The notes under the pieces were generated by a model, which ran no database searches, had not been told where the DNA came from, and saw nothing but the letters and a program-made list of their open reading frames with translations. Shown here piece after piece: positions 28,825 to 37,880 of a stretch of 64,000 nt of DNA. The position numbers and the translations under genes are program-made. Source of the stretch: Isoptericola variabilis 225. GTDB lineage: Bacteria; Actinomycetota; Actinomycetes; Actinomycetales; Cellulomonadaceae. The DNA lies in assembly GCF_000215105.1 (NCBI RefSeq), contig NC_015588.1:2852001-2916000 (forward strand), in the 5' to 3' direction. Each line of letters starts with the position of its first letter. Positions within the stretch are counted from its first letter, which is position 1.

Positions 28825-29541
28825 TCAGACCTCGTCGTCGGCCAGCTTGTAGCCGAGACCGCGCACGGTCAGCAGGTAGCGCGGCGAGCCCGGGTCGGGC
28901 TCGATCTTCGCCCGGATGCGCTTCACGTGGACGTCGAGCGTCTTGGTGTCGCCGACGTAGTCCGCGCCCCAGACGCGGTCGATGAGCTGCCCGCGCGTGA
29001 GCACGCGGCCCGCGTTGCGCAGCAGGAGCTCGAGCAGGTCGAACTCCTTGAGCGGCAGCGACACGGGCTCGCCGTCGACCGTCACCGTGTGCCGCTCGAC
29101 GTCCATGCGGACGGGCCCGACCTCGAGGACCGCGTCCCCGCCGTCGTCGTGCCCGCCCGTGCCGTTGTCCGACGCCGCGGGGCCGCGACGGCGCATCACG
29201 GCCCGCATGCGGGCCAGCAGCTCGCGGAACGAGTACGGCTTGGTGACGTAGTCGTCGGCGCCGAGCTCGAGGCCCACGACCTTGTCGATCTCGGAGTCCT
29301 TGGCCGTGAGCATGATGACGGGCACGTCGCCGCGCTGGCGCAGCTCGCGGCACACCTCGGTGCCGCTCAGGCCGGGCAGCATGAGGTCGAGCAGGACGAG
29401 GTCCGCACCGCCGTCGTCGAACGCCGCGAGCGCGTCGTGGCCGTTCGACGCCTCGACCACCTCGTACCCCTCGCGGGTCAGCTGATACGTCAGCGGGTCC
29501 CGGTACGAGTCCTCGTCCTCCACCACCAGGATGCGCGTCAC
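28825..29541 (-). CDS. regX3: Phosphate-responsive response regulator RegX3/PhoP
   Basis: A 238-residue OmpR-class regulator. Receiver domain: MTRILVVEDEDSYRDPL with phospho-Asp52 in LVLLDLMLPGLSG, switch Thr in VIMLTAKD and Lys in YVTKPYSFRELLAR. A Gly/Asp-rich linker follows (about 120-135), then a winged helix ending RYLLTVRGLGYKLADDEV. The GTG overlaps the senX3 stop (GTGA), and the gene precedes pstS with the PHO box between them, which identifies the pair as the Pi-sensing SenX3-RegX3 (PhoRP) system. Confidence 0.95.
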   Translation of the reverse strand: MTRILVVEDEDSYRDPLTYQLTREGYEVVEASNGHDALAAFDDGGADLVLLDLMLPGLSGTEVCRELRQRGDVPVIMLTAKDSEIDKVVGLELGADDYVTKPYSFRELLARMRAVMRRRGPAASDNGTGGHDDGGDAVLEVGPVRMDVERHTVTVDGEPVSLPLKEFDLLELLLRNAGRVLTRGQLIDRVWGADYVGDTKTLDVHVKRIRAKIEPDPGSPRYLLTVRGLGYKLADDEV

Positions 29542-30806
29542 GCACCCACCTCCTCGTTCGTCGTGGTCCGGTCCCGGCCGTCTCCCGGACCGTCGTCCTC
29601 ATTGTCGCGCCCCGCCGTCCGGGCGCCGTCCCGCTCCGCGTCGGGCAGGGCCGGCAGCCCGCCGTAGGGCAGGTCCGCCGCGGGGATGCGCAGCGTGAAG
29701 GTCGAGCCCTTGCCGGGCTCCGACCACATCCGCACGTCGCCGCCGTGGTCGGCCGCGACGTGCTTGACGATGCTGAGCCCCAGACCCGTGCCGCCCGTGT
29801 CGCGCGAGCGCGCGGGGTCGACGCGGTAGAAGCGCTCGAAGACGCGGTCCTGCTCGTCGGCGGCGATGCCGATGCCCTGGTCGACGACGGCGATCTCGAC
29901 GAGGCCGTCGACCTCGCGGACGCCGACGCCCACCTGCGTGTGGGGGCCCGAGTAGTTCACCGCGTTGTCCAGCAGGTTGCGCACCGCGGTGACGAGCAGG
30001 TTGTGGTCGCCGTAGACGAGGCAGTCCTCGGACCCGCCCACGGTGATCGTGATGTTCTTGGCGTTCGCGGCGGTGGTGGCGCGGTCGACGGCCTCGTCGA
30101 CGACGTCGCGCACCCGGATCGCGCTGACCTCCTGGAGCGCACCCGCGACCTGCAGGCGGGAGAGCTCGATGATCTCGTGCACGAGCGCGGACAGCCGGTT
30201 GGCCTCCTGCTGCATCCGCTCGGTGAAGCGCCGCACGGCGACCGGGTCGTCGGCGGCGTCCTGCACCGTCTCGGCGAGGAGCGCGAGCGCGCCGACCGGT
30301 GTCTTGAGCTCGTGCGAGACGTTGACGACGAAGTCGCGGCGGATCGCCTCGACGCGGCGGGCCTCGGTGCGGTCCTCGGCGAGGACGAGCAGCTTGTCGC
30401 GGCCGACGGGCGCGACGCGGACCTGCAGCAGCACGGTGCCCGAGCCGATCGGCCCGCGGGGCAGCTCGAGCTCCTCCTCGCGGATCACGCCGTCGCGCCG
30501 CACGTCGCGCACCATGTCCTGGATCGCGGCGTGGGCGAGCGCGTCGTTGCGCACCACGCCGAGCGCGTACGCGGGCGGCGACGCGCGGACCACCTCGCCG
30601 TCCTCGTCGAGCACGACGGCCGCCGACCGCAGGACGGCGAGCACGCGGACGAGGCCCTCGTCGAGCTCGGCGGGCGGCGCCTCGGGACCCTTGCGCTGGG
30701 TGCGTTCGGAGATGCGGAAGGCCACGGCGGCGACCACGCCCACCACGACACCGAGCACGCCGGCGAGCACCGCCGTCACGCCCTGGATGATCCCGTCCAC
30801 GTCCAC
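29538..30806 (-). CDS. senX3: Phosphate-sensing histidine kinase SenX3/PhoR
   Basis: A 422-residue kinase. The N-terminal hydrophobic hairpin or helix (about 5-30; GVTAVLAGVLGVVVGVVAA) precedes a PAS-like domain (about 65-160), the phospho-acceptor helix VVNVSHELKTPVGALALLAE (His near 165), the N box NLLDNAVNYSG and the G boxes IGIAADEQDRVFERFY and GGTGLGLSIV. No large extracytoplasmic sensor exists, as in SenX3, where sensing works through PstSCAB and PhoU. GTG 30806 is chosen because TACGCT lies 6 nt upstream, pointing to a leaderless mRNA. Divergent from phoU. Confidence 0.94.
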   Translation of the reverse strand: MDVDGIIQGVTAVLAGVLGVVVGVVAAVAFRISERTQRKGPEAPPAELDEGLVRVLAVLRSAAVVLDEDGEVVRASPPAYALGVVRNDALAHAAIQDMVRDVRRDGVIREEELELPRGPIGSGTVLLQVRVAPVGRDKLLVLAEDRTEARRVEAIRRDFVVNVSHELKTPVGALALLAETVQDAADDPVAVRRFTERMQQEANRLSALVHEIIELSRLQVAGALQEVSAIRVRDVVDEAVDRATTAANAKNITITVGGSEDCLVYGDHNLLVTAVRNLLDNAVNYSGPHTQVGVGVREVDGLVEIAVVDQGIGIAADEQDRVFERFYRVDPARSRDTGGTGLGLSIVKHVAADHGGDVRMWSEPGKGSTFTLRIPAADLPYGGLPALPDAERDGARTAGRDNEDDGPGDGRDRTTTNEEVGA

Positions 30807-30818
30807 CCCTTCAGCGTA
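30807..30818 (-). promoter_or_regulatory. Leaderless -10 element of senX3
   Basis: TACGCT (30818-30813) lies 6 nt before GTG 30806. Confidence 0.6.
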
Positions 30819-30878
30819 GGTCGCCCGCAAGCCCTCGCCGGGCCGTGGTGGCAAGTGCTCAGGGACCCGTCGCCCAGT

Positions 30879-30930
30879 GTTCACCGAAAGCGGGGACCGT
30901 GTTCACCTGGGTGTTCGCCCGTGGTTCGGG
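30879..30930 (+). promoter_or_regulatory. Candidate PHO box between senX3 and phoU
   Basis: GTTCACC occurs at 30879-30885 and again at 30901-30907, 22 bp (two 11-bp steps) apart. The weaker matches GTTCGCC (30913) and GTTCGGG (30924) follow at about 11-12 bp. This fits a multi-site PhoP/RegX3 operator serving phoU and possibly autoregulating senX3-regX3. Confidence 0.55.
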
Positions 30931-30974
30931 AGGCCGTGAGAACCTGAGACGAACCCGCCTGCGAGAGGAACCCG

Positions 30975-31649
30975 ATGCGAGAGATCTTCGAGGCCGAGCT
31001 CCAGCAGCTCGGCGACGGTCTGGTCGACATGAGCCGCCTGGTCGAGTCCGCGATCGGCCGCGCCGGCACCGCGCTGCTCGAGGCCGACCACCAGCTCGCG
31101 CAGGACGTCATCGCGTCCGACCACGAGATCGACCGGCTCGAGCGGGAGCTCGACGAGCGCTGCGTGCACCTGCTGGCCCAGCAGGCCCCGGTCGCGACCG
31201 ACCTGCGCATCGTCATCACCGCGCTGCGCATCAGCGCCACGCTGGAGCGCATGGGCGACCTCGCGCGCCACGTCGCCGAGGTGGCCCGCGGCCGGTACCC
31301 CGGCCAGGCCGTGGCGCCCGCCGCGCGCGACACCTTCGTCCGGATGCACGACGCCGCCGTCCACGTCGCGGGCCGCACCACCGAGCTGCTGCAGACGCGC
31401 GACGTCCACCTCGCCGCGGAGGTCGAGAAGGACGACGACGCCCTCGACGCGCTGCACCAGGAGACGTTCGCCGCGATGCTCGCGCCGGGCTGGACCGGGA
31501 CGCCGCAGGAGACGATCGACGTCACGCTGCTCGGGCGCTACTACGAGCGCTTCGGCGACCACGCCGTCTCCGTCGCCCGCCGCATCACGTTCCTCGTGAC
31601 GGGCGACTTCGACAGCGAGCACGCGCCGTCGCACCGCGCCGAGGTCTGA
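30975..31649 (+). CDS. phoU: Phosphate transport regulator PhoU
   Basis: A 224-residue helical-bundle protein with two PhoU repeats. The metal-cluster motif D-x-E-x-D appears as ASDHEIDRLERELDERC in repeat one, and KDDDALDALHQE is its counterpart in repeat two. Conserved DLRIVITALRISATLERMGDLA and YYERFGDHAVSVARRI mark the two three-helix bundles. It links PstB to the SenX3 kinase and represses the regulon when phosphate is plentiful. Its ATG follows GAGAGGAACCCG. It is separated from gpmA by a 20-bp terminator stem. Confidence 0.96.
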   Translation: MREIFEAELQQLGDGLVDMSRLVESAIGRAGTALLEADHQLAQDVIASDHEIDRLERELDERCVHLLAQQAPVATDLRIVITALRISATLERMGDLARHVAEVARGRYPGQAVAPAARDTFVRMHDAAVHVAGRTTELLQTRDVHLAAEVEKDDDALDALHQETFAAMLAPGWTGTPQETIDVTLLGRYYERFGDHAVSVARRITFLVTGDFDSEHAPSHRAEV

Positions 31650-31661
31650 CCCCTCCTGCCC

Positions 31662-31713
31662 GCACGACGACGGCCCGCGCCCTCCGTACGGAAGGCGCGG
31701 GCCGTCGTCGTGC
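31662..31713. terminator. Bidirectional terminator between phoU and gpmA
   Basis: A 20-bp perfect stem (GCACGACGACGGCCCGCGCC at 31662-31681 with its complement at 31694-31713) has a 12-nt loop that itself contains CCGTACGG. Confidence 0.88.
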
Positions 31714-31722
31714 AGCCTGGGG

Positions 31723-32463
31723 TCAGCGACCCTGGTTGGCCACCGCGGCGATGGCCTCCTTGGCCGCCTCCGGGTCGAGGTAGCGGCCGCCCGGCACGGT
31801 GGGGGCGAGCGTCTCCTCGTCGAGCTCGTAGACGAGCGGGATCCCGGTCGGGACGTTGAGGCCCGCGATCGTCTGGTCGTCGATGCCGTCGAGATGCTTG
31901 ATGATCGCGCGCAGCGAGTTGCCGTGCGCGGCCACGAGGACCGTCTTGCCGGCCTTCAGGTCCGGCACGATCTCGGCGTCCCAGTAGGGCAGCGCCCGCT
32001 CGAGCACCTGCTTGAGCGCCTCCGTGCGCGGGATGGGCTCGCCCGCGTAGCGCGGGTCGGCGTCCTGGGAGAACTCGGAGCCGAGCTCGATCTCCGGCGG
32101 CGGCACGTCGTACGAGCGGCGCCAGAGCATGAACTGCTCCTCGCCGTACTCGTCACGGATCTGCTTCTTGTCCTTGCCCTGCAGCGCGCCGTAGTGGCGC
32201 TCGTTGAGGCGCCAGCTGCGCTTGACGGGGATCCAGTGGAGGTCCGCGACGTCGAGCGCGTAGTTCGCCGTCGAGATCGCGCGGCGCAGGAGCGACGTGT
32301 GCAGGACGTCGGGGGCGACGCCCGCCTCCTTGAGCAGCTCGCCGCCGCGCTTGGCCTCCTCGACGCCCTTCTCCGACAGCGGCACGTCGACCCAGCCGGT
32401 GAAGAGGTTCTTGGCGTTCCACTCGCTCTCGCCGTGGCGGAGCAGCACGAGGGTGTAGGTCAT
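31723..32463 (-). CDS. gpmA: 2,3-bisphosphoglycerate-dependent phosphoglycerate mutase
   Basis: A 246-residue glycolytic mutase interconverting 3- and 2-phosphoglycerate. The phospho-His motif [10 protein letters not shown] (His10), the product-site [31 protein letters not shown] and the second His in [12 protein letters not shown] are all intact. The length matches E. coli GpmA. ATG 32463 is preferred; an ATG 9 nt upstream (MDP-) is possible. CAGGAT stands 7 nt before 32463, a weak leaderless -10. Confidence 0.96.
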   Translation of the reverse strand: MTYTLVLLRHGESEWNAKNLFTGWVDVPLSEKGVEEAKRGGELLKEAGVAPDVLHTSLLRRAISTANYALDVADLHWIPVKRSWRLNERHYGALQGKDKKQIRDEYGEEQFMLWRRSYDVPPPEIELGSEFSQDADPRYAGEPIPRTEALKQVLERALPYWDAEIVPDLKAGKTVLVAAHGNSLRAIIKHLDGIDDQTIAGLNVPTGIPLVYELDEETLAPTVPGGRYLDPEAAKEAIAAVANQGR

Positions 32464-32534
32464 GGGGTCCATCCTGCCGTGCCCGCCGGTGCGTACGCAC
32501 CGCGGGTCGGATGCTGGGCGGGCCCGGTCCGGGC

Positions 32535-32954
32535 TCAGGCGTCGACGCGCTCGAGCACGAACACGGGGATCTCGCGGTCGGTCCTGCGCTGGTAGTCGTC
32601 GTAGTCGGGCCAGACCTCGACCGCGCGCTTCCACCACAGGGCCTTCTCCTCGCCCGTGACCTCGCGCGCGACGTACTCGTGCTTCTCCGGGCCGTCCTGC
32701 AGCTCGACCCGGGGGTTCGCGACGACGTTGTGGTACCAGACGGGGTGCGTGGGCGCGCCGCCCATCGACGCGACGACCGCGTAGTCGCCGTCGTGCTCGA
32801 CGCGCATCAGCGGGATCTTGCGCACCTTGCCGCTCCTGGCGCCCACCGTGGTCAGGATGACGACGGGCTTGCCGCGCAGCGTGGTGCCCTCGGTGCCTCC
32901 CGAGGACTCGTACAGCGCGACCTGGTCGCGGGCTCGCGCGTCCCCCTCCCGGGA
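32535..32954 (-). CDS. DDN-type (F420-dependent nitroreductase family) oxidoreductase, start unclear
   Basis: The conserved body runs from [16 protein letters not shown] through [39 protein letters not shown] and [18 protein letters not shown] to FVLERVDA. This is the deazaflavin (F420)-dependent nitroreductase/quinone reductase family. The frame stays open upstream, but no ATG, GTG or TTG occurs between the family's expected N-terminus and the mshA end. A Shine-Dalgarno-like GGGAGGGGG lies at about 32950-32942 and the mshA terminator overlaps the expected start. The 5' boundary given is approximate. A lost start codon or an unusual start (for example CTG at 32915) are both possible. Confidence 0.7.
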   Translation of the reverse strand, partial: SREGDARARDQVALYESSGGTEGTTLRGKPVVILTTVGARSGKVRKIPLMRVEHDGDYAVVASMGGAPTHPVWYHNVVANPRVELQDGPEKHEYVAREVTGEEKALWWKRAVEVWPDYDDYQRRTDREIPVFVLERVDA

Positions 32955-32956
32955 GT

Positions 32957-32998
32957 TGTCAGGCCCAGGCCGGGGTATGCACCGGCGTGGGCCTGACA
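32957..32998 (-). terminator. mshA terminator
   Basis: A 17-bp stem with one mismatch (TGTCAGGCCCAGGCCGG at 32957-32973 against 32982-32998) has an 8-nt loop. It lies 10 nt after the mshA stop and overlaps the expected start of the DDN-type gene. Confidence 0.75.
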
Positions 32999-33007
32999 GC
33001 TCGGGGC

Positions 33008-34348
33008 TCAGCGGGAGGCGCGGGCCTTGCGGGCCTGGGAGTAGACGTCGAGCATCGCGACGGCGGCGCGGTCCCAGCTGAACCGCTCGCTGGCGCGCCG
33101 GGCTCCGGCCGCGAGCGCGGCGCGGCGCTCGTGGTCGTGCAGCAGGTCGTCGAGCACGCGCGCCCAGGTCCACGGGCTGTGGTCGGGCACGAGGACGCCC
33201 GAGGCGCCGTCCTGCACCACCGTGCGCAGCCCGCCGACGGCCGCCGCCACGACCGGCGTCCCGGTCGCCTGCGCCTCCGCCGCGACGAGCCCGAACGACT
33301 CGTTGTGCGAGGGCACCGCGACGACGTCGGCCGCCCGGAAGTACTCGACGAGCACCTCGCGCGGCGCGGGGGGACGCACGACGAGGTGGTCGCTCACGCC
33401 GACCTGGTGCGCGAGCGCCTCGAGCTCGCGCACCGCCGTCGGGCGCCCGCTCGCGCCGCCCAGGACGACGAGGGTCGGCACCTGGCGGCCGCCGCCGTCG
33501 CGCAGGCACTCCAGGTCGATCCGGCCGCCGGCCTCCAGCGCGTGCGCCGCCGCGTGGTCGGCCATGACGCCGAGCGCGCGCACGAGCACGTCCGGCCCCT
33601 TGAGGAGCTGCACGCGGCCGGCGAACAGCACCACCGGACGGTCGGTGGGCAGGCCGAGGCGCGTGCGCAGCGCGTGCCGCTCGTCCGCGGTCGTGCGCCC
33701 CGCGCGCGGGACGAGGGGCGTGAAGACGTCGAGGTCGACGCCGGGCGAGACGACGTGCACCCGGTCGGGGTCGGCTCGGTACTCGCGCACGAGGTCCTCG
33801 GCCTCCTCGCGCGTGGACGCCACGAGCGCGTCCGCCTCGGCGACCACCTGCTCCTCGCCGATGACGCGCCCCACGGGCTCGGGCGAGTCGCCGGGCGCCA
33901 GGGCCGCGTTCTTCACCTTGGCCATCGTGTGCATCGTGTGGACGAGCGGGACGTCCCACCGCTCGGCCGAGAGCCAGCCCACCTGCCCCGAGAGCCAGTA
34001 GTGCGAGTGCACGACGTCGTACCACCCGGGGGGCCGGTGCGCCTCGGCGCGCAGCACCCCGGCGGTGAAGGCGCACAGCTGGCCGGGCAGGTCGTTCTTG
34101 TCGAGCCCCTCGAACGGGCCCGCCGCCACGTGCACGACGCGGATCCCCGGCTCGGCGTCGACCACCTTCGGCTGGGCCGACGACGTCGCGCGCGTGTAGA
34201 TCTCGACCTCCGCGCCGCGCCGCGCGAGCGCCCGGGACAGCTCGAGGACGTAGACGTTCATGCCGCCCGCGTCGCCGGTGCCCGGCTGGTCCAGCGGTGA
34301 GGTGTGGACCGAGAGCATCGCGACGCGCGGTCCGGGCCCGTCCGTCAC
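33008..34348 (-). CDS. mshA: D-inositol-3-phosphate glycosyltransferase MshA
   Basis: A 446-residue GT4 glycosyltransferase that starts mycothiol synthesis by joining GlcNAc from UDP-GlcNAc to inositol-3-phosphate. Typical features are [20 protein letters not shown] (glycine-rich acceptor loop), [42 protein letters not shown]-like [20 protein letters not shown], and the C-terminal donor motif [21 protein letters not shown]. The GTG overlaps the lactonase stop (GTGA), so lactonase and mshA are co-translated. Presence of mshA implies mycothiol as the main low-molecular-weight thiol. Confidence 0.95.
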   Translation of the reverse strand: MTDGPGPRVAMLSVHTSPLDQPGTGDAGGMNVYVLELSRALARRGAEVEIYTRATSSAQPKVVDAEPGIRVVHVAAGPFEGLDKNDLPGQLCAFTAGVLRAEAHRPPGWYDVVHSHYWLSGQVGWLSAERWDVPLVHTMHTMAKVKNAALAPGDSPEPVGRVIGEEQVVAEADALVASTREEAEDLVREYRADPDRVHVVSPGVDLDVFTPLVPRAGRTTADERHALRTRLGLPTDRPVVLFAGRVQLLKGPDVLVRALGVMADHAAAHALEAGGRIDLECLRDGGGRQVPTLVVLGGASGRPTAVRELEALAHQVGVSDHLVVRPPAPREVLVEYFRAADVVAVPSHNESFGLVAAEAQATGTPVVAAAVGGLRTVVQDGASGVLVPDHSPWTWARVLDDLLHDHERRAALAAGARRASERFSWDRAAVAMLDVYSQARKARASR

Positions 34349-35436
34349 GGCCGCGCCTCCAGCACGCACGCGGGGGGCGTCGGCAGCGACAGGCGGTCGG
34401 TCACCTCGCCGGTGCCCGACACCGGGTCCACGCGCAGGGCGAGCAGCTCGCCCGTGCCCTGGGCCGCGACGACGACGGTCAGCGCGCCGTCGCCCTCGCC
34501 GTCCGGGCTCGTGAGGACCGCGTGGTGCCGCGGCCACGCGTCGGTCCCGAGCTCCACGTCGGCGAGGTGGTGCAGCCGGGCCGTGCCGCCGTCGTCGAGC
34601 ACGCGGTGCACGGCGAGCACGTCGGGCCCGCGCACGCCGACCGTGAGCACGGTGCCGTCGGGGCTCAGCGCCACGTGCGACGGCTGGGCGACCGAGCCCT
34701 CCGGGATCGGGACGGCCGTGGCGGGCACCGAGCCGGTGTGCGCCCAGCCGTCACCGTCGGGGACGAGGAGGTGGACCTGGGCGTCGAGCTCCCCGACGAC
34801 GGCGAGCACGTCGCCGGGCAGCCGGACGAGGTGGCGCGGGCCCGTGCCGGGCGGCAGCGTCGCGGCGACGCCGGCGTCCTCCGTCCCCTGCGGCGTCGCG
34901 GCCGTGGCTGCCCCGCGGGGGTAGGTGCGCAGCTGGTCGGTGCCCAGGTCGCACACGAGCACGCGGTCGCCGTCGACCGCGACGAAGTGGGCGTGCGGAC
35001 CCTGCTGCCGGTCGGGGTGCGGGCCGGAGCCGGCGTGCGGGTGCGTCGCGGGCTGCTCGGCGGCGAACGCGCCCGAGGCCGGGTCGACGGGCACGGCCGC
35101 CGCGACGCCGTCGCCGTAGTTCGCGACCCACACCTCGTCGTCCGTCGCGACGACGTGGCACGGCTCGTCGCCGCCGCTCGGGACCCCGCCCGCCGGGGTG
35201 AGGACGTCGCCCTCGACGTCGAACGCCGCGAGCGCCCCCGGCGCGGTCTCGGCGACGGCGTAGAGCGTGCGGCCCGAGGGGTGCAGGGCGAGGAACGACG
35301 GCGCGGTGGACGTGACGACGAGGTCGTGCGCGGCGAAGCGGCCGTCGGCCAGCTCGACCCGCCAGACGCCCTCGCCGCCGCCCGGTGCGCCGTCGGGACG
35401 CGGGTACGTGCCGATCCACAGGGCCGTCGCAGTCAT
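34345..35436 (-). CDS. Beta-propeller lactonase (6-phosphogluconolactonase-like, COG2706)
   Basis: A 363-residue seven-bladed propeller of the YbhE/Pgl-like family. It begins [20 protein letters not shown], the family's start signature. Repeated blade motifs include [79 protein letters not shown] and [13 protein letters not shown]. Some members hydrolyse 6-phosphogluconolactone in the pentose phosphate path, but the true substrate here is uncertain. ATG 35436 follows TACGCT by 6 nt (leaderless). Confidence 0.88.
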   Translation of the reverse strand: MTATALWIGTYPRPDGAPGGGEGVWRVELADGRFAAHDLVVTSTAPSFLALHPSGRTLYAVAETAPGALAAFDVEGDVLTPAGGVPSGGDEPCHVVATDDEVWVANYGDGVAAAVPVDPASGAFAAEQPATHPHAGSGPHPDRQQGPHAHFVAVDGDRVLVCDLGTDQLRTYPRGAATAATPQGTEDAGVAATLPPGTGPRHLVRLPGDVLAVVGELDAQVHLLVPDGDGWAHTGSVPATAVPIPEGSVAQPSHVALSPDGTVLTVGVRGPDVLAVHRVLDDGGTARLHHLADVELGTDAWPRHHAVLTSPDGEGDGALTVVVAAQGTGELLALRVDPVSGTGEVTDRLSLPTPPACVLEARP

Positions 35437-35448
35437 GTGCCCAGCGTA
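35437..35448 (-). promoter_or_regulatory. Leaderless -10 element of the lactonase-mshA unit
   Basis: TACGCT (35448-35443) lies 6 nt before ATG 35436. Confidence 0.6.
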
Positions 35449-35494
35449 GGGTCGGCCGCGGGCCGCTCGCGTCCGCGACCCCGCCCGGGCAGCA

Positions 35495-35529
35495 CCTCGC
35501 CCCGGCCGGGTGTCCCGACCGGGGCGAGG
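35495..35529 (-). terminator. lsr2 terminator
   Basis: A 16-bp stem with one mismatch (CCTCGCCCCGGCCGGG at 35495-35510 against 35514-35529) lies 35 nt past the lsr2 stop. Confidence 0.75.
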
Positions 35530-35563
35530 GCGACCGAGGGGCTCGCTGCCGCGAGCCGGTGGA

Positions 35564-35905
35564 TCAGTGGGCTGCCTGGAACGCCTCGAGGACGTTGCCC
35601 GGGATGCGGCCGCGGTCGGAGACCTGGTAGCCGTTCTCGCGCGCCCACTCGCGGATCTTGGCGAGCTGCTCGCGGTCCGTGCGCCCGCGACGGGCCCCGC
35701 CACCGGGAGCACGGCCCGCGCCGCGGCCACCGCCCTGCTTGCGCGCGTGCCCGATCCACGTGGCGAACGCGTCACGAAGCTCGGACGCGTGCGCGGAGGT
35801 GAGGTCGATCTCGTAGCTGACGCCGTCGAGCGCGAAGGTGACGGTCTCGTCCGCCTCGCTCCCGTCGATGTCGTCGACGAGGATCACCTGAGTCTTCTGG
35901 ACCAC
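35564..35905 (-). CDS. lsr2: Lsr2-family nucleoid-associated protein
   Basis: A 113-residue H-NS analogue of actinobacteria that silences AT-rich DNA. The N-terminal dimerisation domain ([20 protein letters not shown] to about residue 60) is followed by a Gly/Arg linker and the C-terminal DNA-binding domain [18 protein letters not shown]. That domain contains the AT-hook-like RGRIP, which reads the minor groove. GTG 35905 is chosen over GTG 35911 because AAAGGG gives correct spacing and the product then starts like known Lsr2. A consensus promoter with an AT-rich leader lies upstream. Confidence 0.96.
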   Translation of the reverse strand: MVQKTQVILVDDIDGSEADETVTFALDGVSYEIDLTSAHASELRDAFATWIGHARKQGGGRGAGRAPGGGARRGRTDREQLAKIREWARENGYQVSDRGRIPGNVLEAFQAAH

Positions 35906-35948
35906 GTCCACCCTTTCCGGTGCATTCGAATTGACGCTGACGAATACG

Positions 35949-35978
35949 AGGATGCACGAAATGGCATTCCTATGTCAA
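35949..35978 (-). promoter_or_regulatory. lsr2 promoter
   Basis: TTGACA (35978-35973) and CATCCT (35954-35949) are separated by 18 bp. The surrounding 35912-36010 is one of the most AT-rich stretches of the window, a possible target for Lsr2 autoregulation. Confidence 0.6.
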
Positions 35979-36009
35979 CGCGACGCGCACGGACGGCGGA
36001 ATCGCAGAA

Positions 36010-36174
36010 TCAATTATGCTCGACGCGGCGTGCCTGACGCTCGGCCTCGAGACGTTCGAGAGCGTCTCGTTCGTTGCGGTCCGCACGGATGATCTTGCGC
36101 ATCGCGAGCCAGAACAGCAGGCCGACGCCGACCGACGGGACGAGACCCGCGATGATCGCGCCGAATGTGTCCAT
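36010..36174 (-). CDS. Small single-pass membrane protein
   Basis: A 54-residue protein too small to be noticed by length filters. It has a strong AGGAGG Shine-Dalgarno just before ATG 36174 and follows the lysS stop by 14 bp. It has one hydrophobic helix (GAIIAGLVPSVGVGLLFWLA, residues about 5-24) and a highly charged cytoplasmic tail rich in Arg and Glu (RADRNERDALERLEAERQ). Similar small proteins are found after lysS in related actinobacteria, but I cannot assign a function. The tail looks like a short amphipathic or coiled-coil helix that could bind a partner. Confidence 0.8.
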   Translation of the reverse strand: MDTFGAIIAGLVPSVGVGLLFWLAMRKIIRADRNERDALERLEAERQARRVEHN

Positions 36175-36188
36175 GAATGCCTCCTGTA

Positions 36189-37724
36189 TCAGGCCGTCGG
36201 CTTGACGAGCGGAAAGAGGATGGTCTCGCGGATTCCGAGCCCGGTGAGCGCCATGAGAAGACGGTCGATACCCATGCCCATTCCACCGGACGGCGGCATC
36301 GCGTGCTCCATCGCGACGAGGAAGTCCTCGTCGAGCGCCATGGCCTCGTCGTCGCCGGCCGCCGCGAGCCTCGCCTGCGCGGCGAAGCGCTCGCGCTGGA
36401 CGACCGGGTCGACGAGCTCCGAGTACCCCGTGGCCAGCTCGAACCCGCGCACGTAGAGGTCCCACTTCTCGACGACGCCCGGGATGCTGCGGTGCGCGCG
36501 CACCAGGGGCGACGTCTCGACCGGGAAGTCCCGCACGAACGTCGGCGCGTGCAGCGTGTCCCCGACGTGGTGCTCCCACAGCTCCTCGACGAGCTTGCCG
36601 TGGTTCGCCTTCTTCGGGTCGAGCGAGAGCTCGGCCTTCTCGGCGAGCGACAGCAGGTGCTCGACCGACGTGTCGGGCGTGATCTCCTCGCCGAGCGCCT
36701 CCGACAGCGACCCGTACATCGTGATCTGCGCCCACTCGCCGCCGAGGTCGTACTCCTCGCCGTCCGGGAGGGTCACGACCGTGGTGCCGAGAACCTCCTT
36801 CGCCGCCGTCTGCACGAGGTCCTGGGTGAGCGCGCCGATCGAGTTGTAATCCCCGTACGCCTCGTACGCCTCGAGCATCGCGAACTCGGGAGAGTGCGTC
36901 GAGTCCGCTCCTTCGTTGCGGAAGTTGCGGTTGATCTCGAACACCTTCTCGACACCGCCCACGACCGCCTTCTTGAGGAACAGCTCCGGCGCGATGCGCA
37001 GGAACAGGTCGATGTCGTACGCATTCATGTGCGTCGAGAAAGGACGCGCGGCCGCACCCGAGGCAACGGTCTGCAGCATCGGCGTCTCGATCTCGAGAAA
37101 GCCGCGGCGGTGGAAGTTGTCGCGCAAAGAACGCACCACACCGGAACGCAGGCGGACCATCTCGCGGGCGGCCGGCCGCGCGATGAGATCGACGTAGCGC
37201 TGGCGGACCCGGGCCTCCTCCGACAGGTCCTTGTGCAGCACCGGCAGCGGGCGCAGCGCCTTGGCCGCCATCTGCCACGCGTCCGCGAAGATGCTCAGCT
37301 CGCCGCGGCGCGAGGCACCGATCCGGCCGTGCACGAACAGGTGGTCGCCCAGATCGACGTCGGCCTTGAAGTCCGACAGCGACTCCTCCCCCACCACGGC
37401 CTGGCTCAGCATCGCCTGCAGACGGTTCCCCTCGCCGTCCTGCAGCGTGACGAAGCAGAGCTTGCCCGTGTTGCGCAGGAAGACGACGCGCCCCGCGACG
37501 CCTGCGACGTCGTCGGTCTCCTCGCCCGCGGCGAGGTGGCCGTAGCCCTCGCGGACCTGGGCGATCGTGTGCGTGACCGGCACCGACACCGGGTACGGCT
37601 CGACACCCCGCGCGAGCAGGCGCTCGCGCTTCTCGCGACGGACGCGCAGCTGCTCGGGCAGGTCGTCGACGGCGTTCTCGCCGTCCGCGGGCACGACGGA
37701 GGGGGCGTTCTGCGGGGAGGTCAC
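36189..37724 (-). CDS. lysS: Lysyl-tRNA synthetase (class II)
   Basis: A 511-residue class II LysRS. The N-terminal OB-fold anticodon domain contains [20 protein letters not shown]. Class II motif 1 lies in [23 protein letters not shown], motif 2 is [20 protein letters not shown], and motif 3 is [15 protein letters not shown]. No N-terminal membrane (MprF/LysX-type) domain is present. The GTG start follows TAGAAT by 6 nt without a Shine-Dalgarno, so the mRNA is probably leaderless. It is divergent from nadC, with repeat array C filling the gap between the two promoters. Confidence 0.97.
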   Translation of the reverse strand: MTSPQNAPSVVPADGENAVDDLPEQLRVRREKRERLLARGVEPYPVSVPVTHTIAQVREGYGHLAAGEETDDVAGVAGRVVFLRNTGKLCFVTLQDGEGNRLQAMLSQAVVGEESLSDFKADVDLGDHLFVHGRIGASRRGELSIFADAWQMAAKALRPLPVLHKDLSEEARVRQRYVDLIARPAAREMVRLRSGVVRSLRDNFHRRGFLEIETPMLQTVASGAAARPFSTHMNAYDIDLFLRIAPELFLKKAVVGGVEKVFEINRNFRNEGADSTHSPEFAMLEAYEAYGDYNSIGALTQDLVQTAAKEVLGTTVVTLPDGEEYDLGGEWAQITMYGSLSEALGEEITPDTSVEHLLSLAEKAELSLDPKKANHGKLVEELWEHHVGDTLHAPTFVRDFPVETSPLVRAHRSIPGVVEKWDLYVRGFELATGYSELVDPVVQRERFAAQARLAAAGDDEAMALDEDFLVAMEHAMPPSGGMGMGIDRLLMALTGLGIRETILFPLVKPTA

Positions 37725-37736
37725 CCAACGATTCTA
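37725..37736 (-). promoter_or_regulatory. Leaderless -10 element of lysS
   Basis: TAGAAT (37736-37731), a near-consensus -10, lies 6 nt before GTG 37724. Confidence 0.7.
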
Positions 37737-37762
37737 CGGTGGGCGCACCTCACACCCCGCGC

Positions 37763-37872
37763 GAGGTAGCGCATAGCCGCGCGAGGTAGCGCACCACCCG
37801 CCGAGGTAGCGCACCACCCGCCGAGGTAGCGCACCGCCCGCCGAGGTAGCGCACCGCCCGCCGAGGTAGCGT
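37763..37872 (+). repeat. GAGGTAGCGC array C, 6 units, period 20 bp
   Basis: Cores start at 37763, 37783, 37803, 37823, 37843 and 37863, exactly 20 bp apart. The sixth ends in T (GAGGTAGCGT). Inner spacers are nearly identical (ACCACCCGCC or ACCGCCCGCC), pointing to local duplication. The array lies between divergent lysS and nadC and reads toward nadC. Confidence 0.93.
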
Positions 37873-37880
37873 TGCGAGGC
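37867..37880 (+). promoter_or_regulatory. nadC -10 element inside the last repeat unit
   Basis: The final unit of array C carries TAGCGT (37867-37872) in place of TAGCGC. It lies 8 nt before GTG 37881 with no Shine-Dalgarno, so a repeat unit seems to have become the leaderless promoter of nadC. Confidence 0.6.

Noticed and set aside
37763..37872. CRISPR-like array (short repeat plus spacers)
   Set aside because: The unit is only 20 bp, with a 10-bp core and 9-10-bp spacers that repeat within the array. CRISPR repeats and spacers are each about 25-40 bp and spacers are unique. No cas gene is present.
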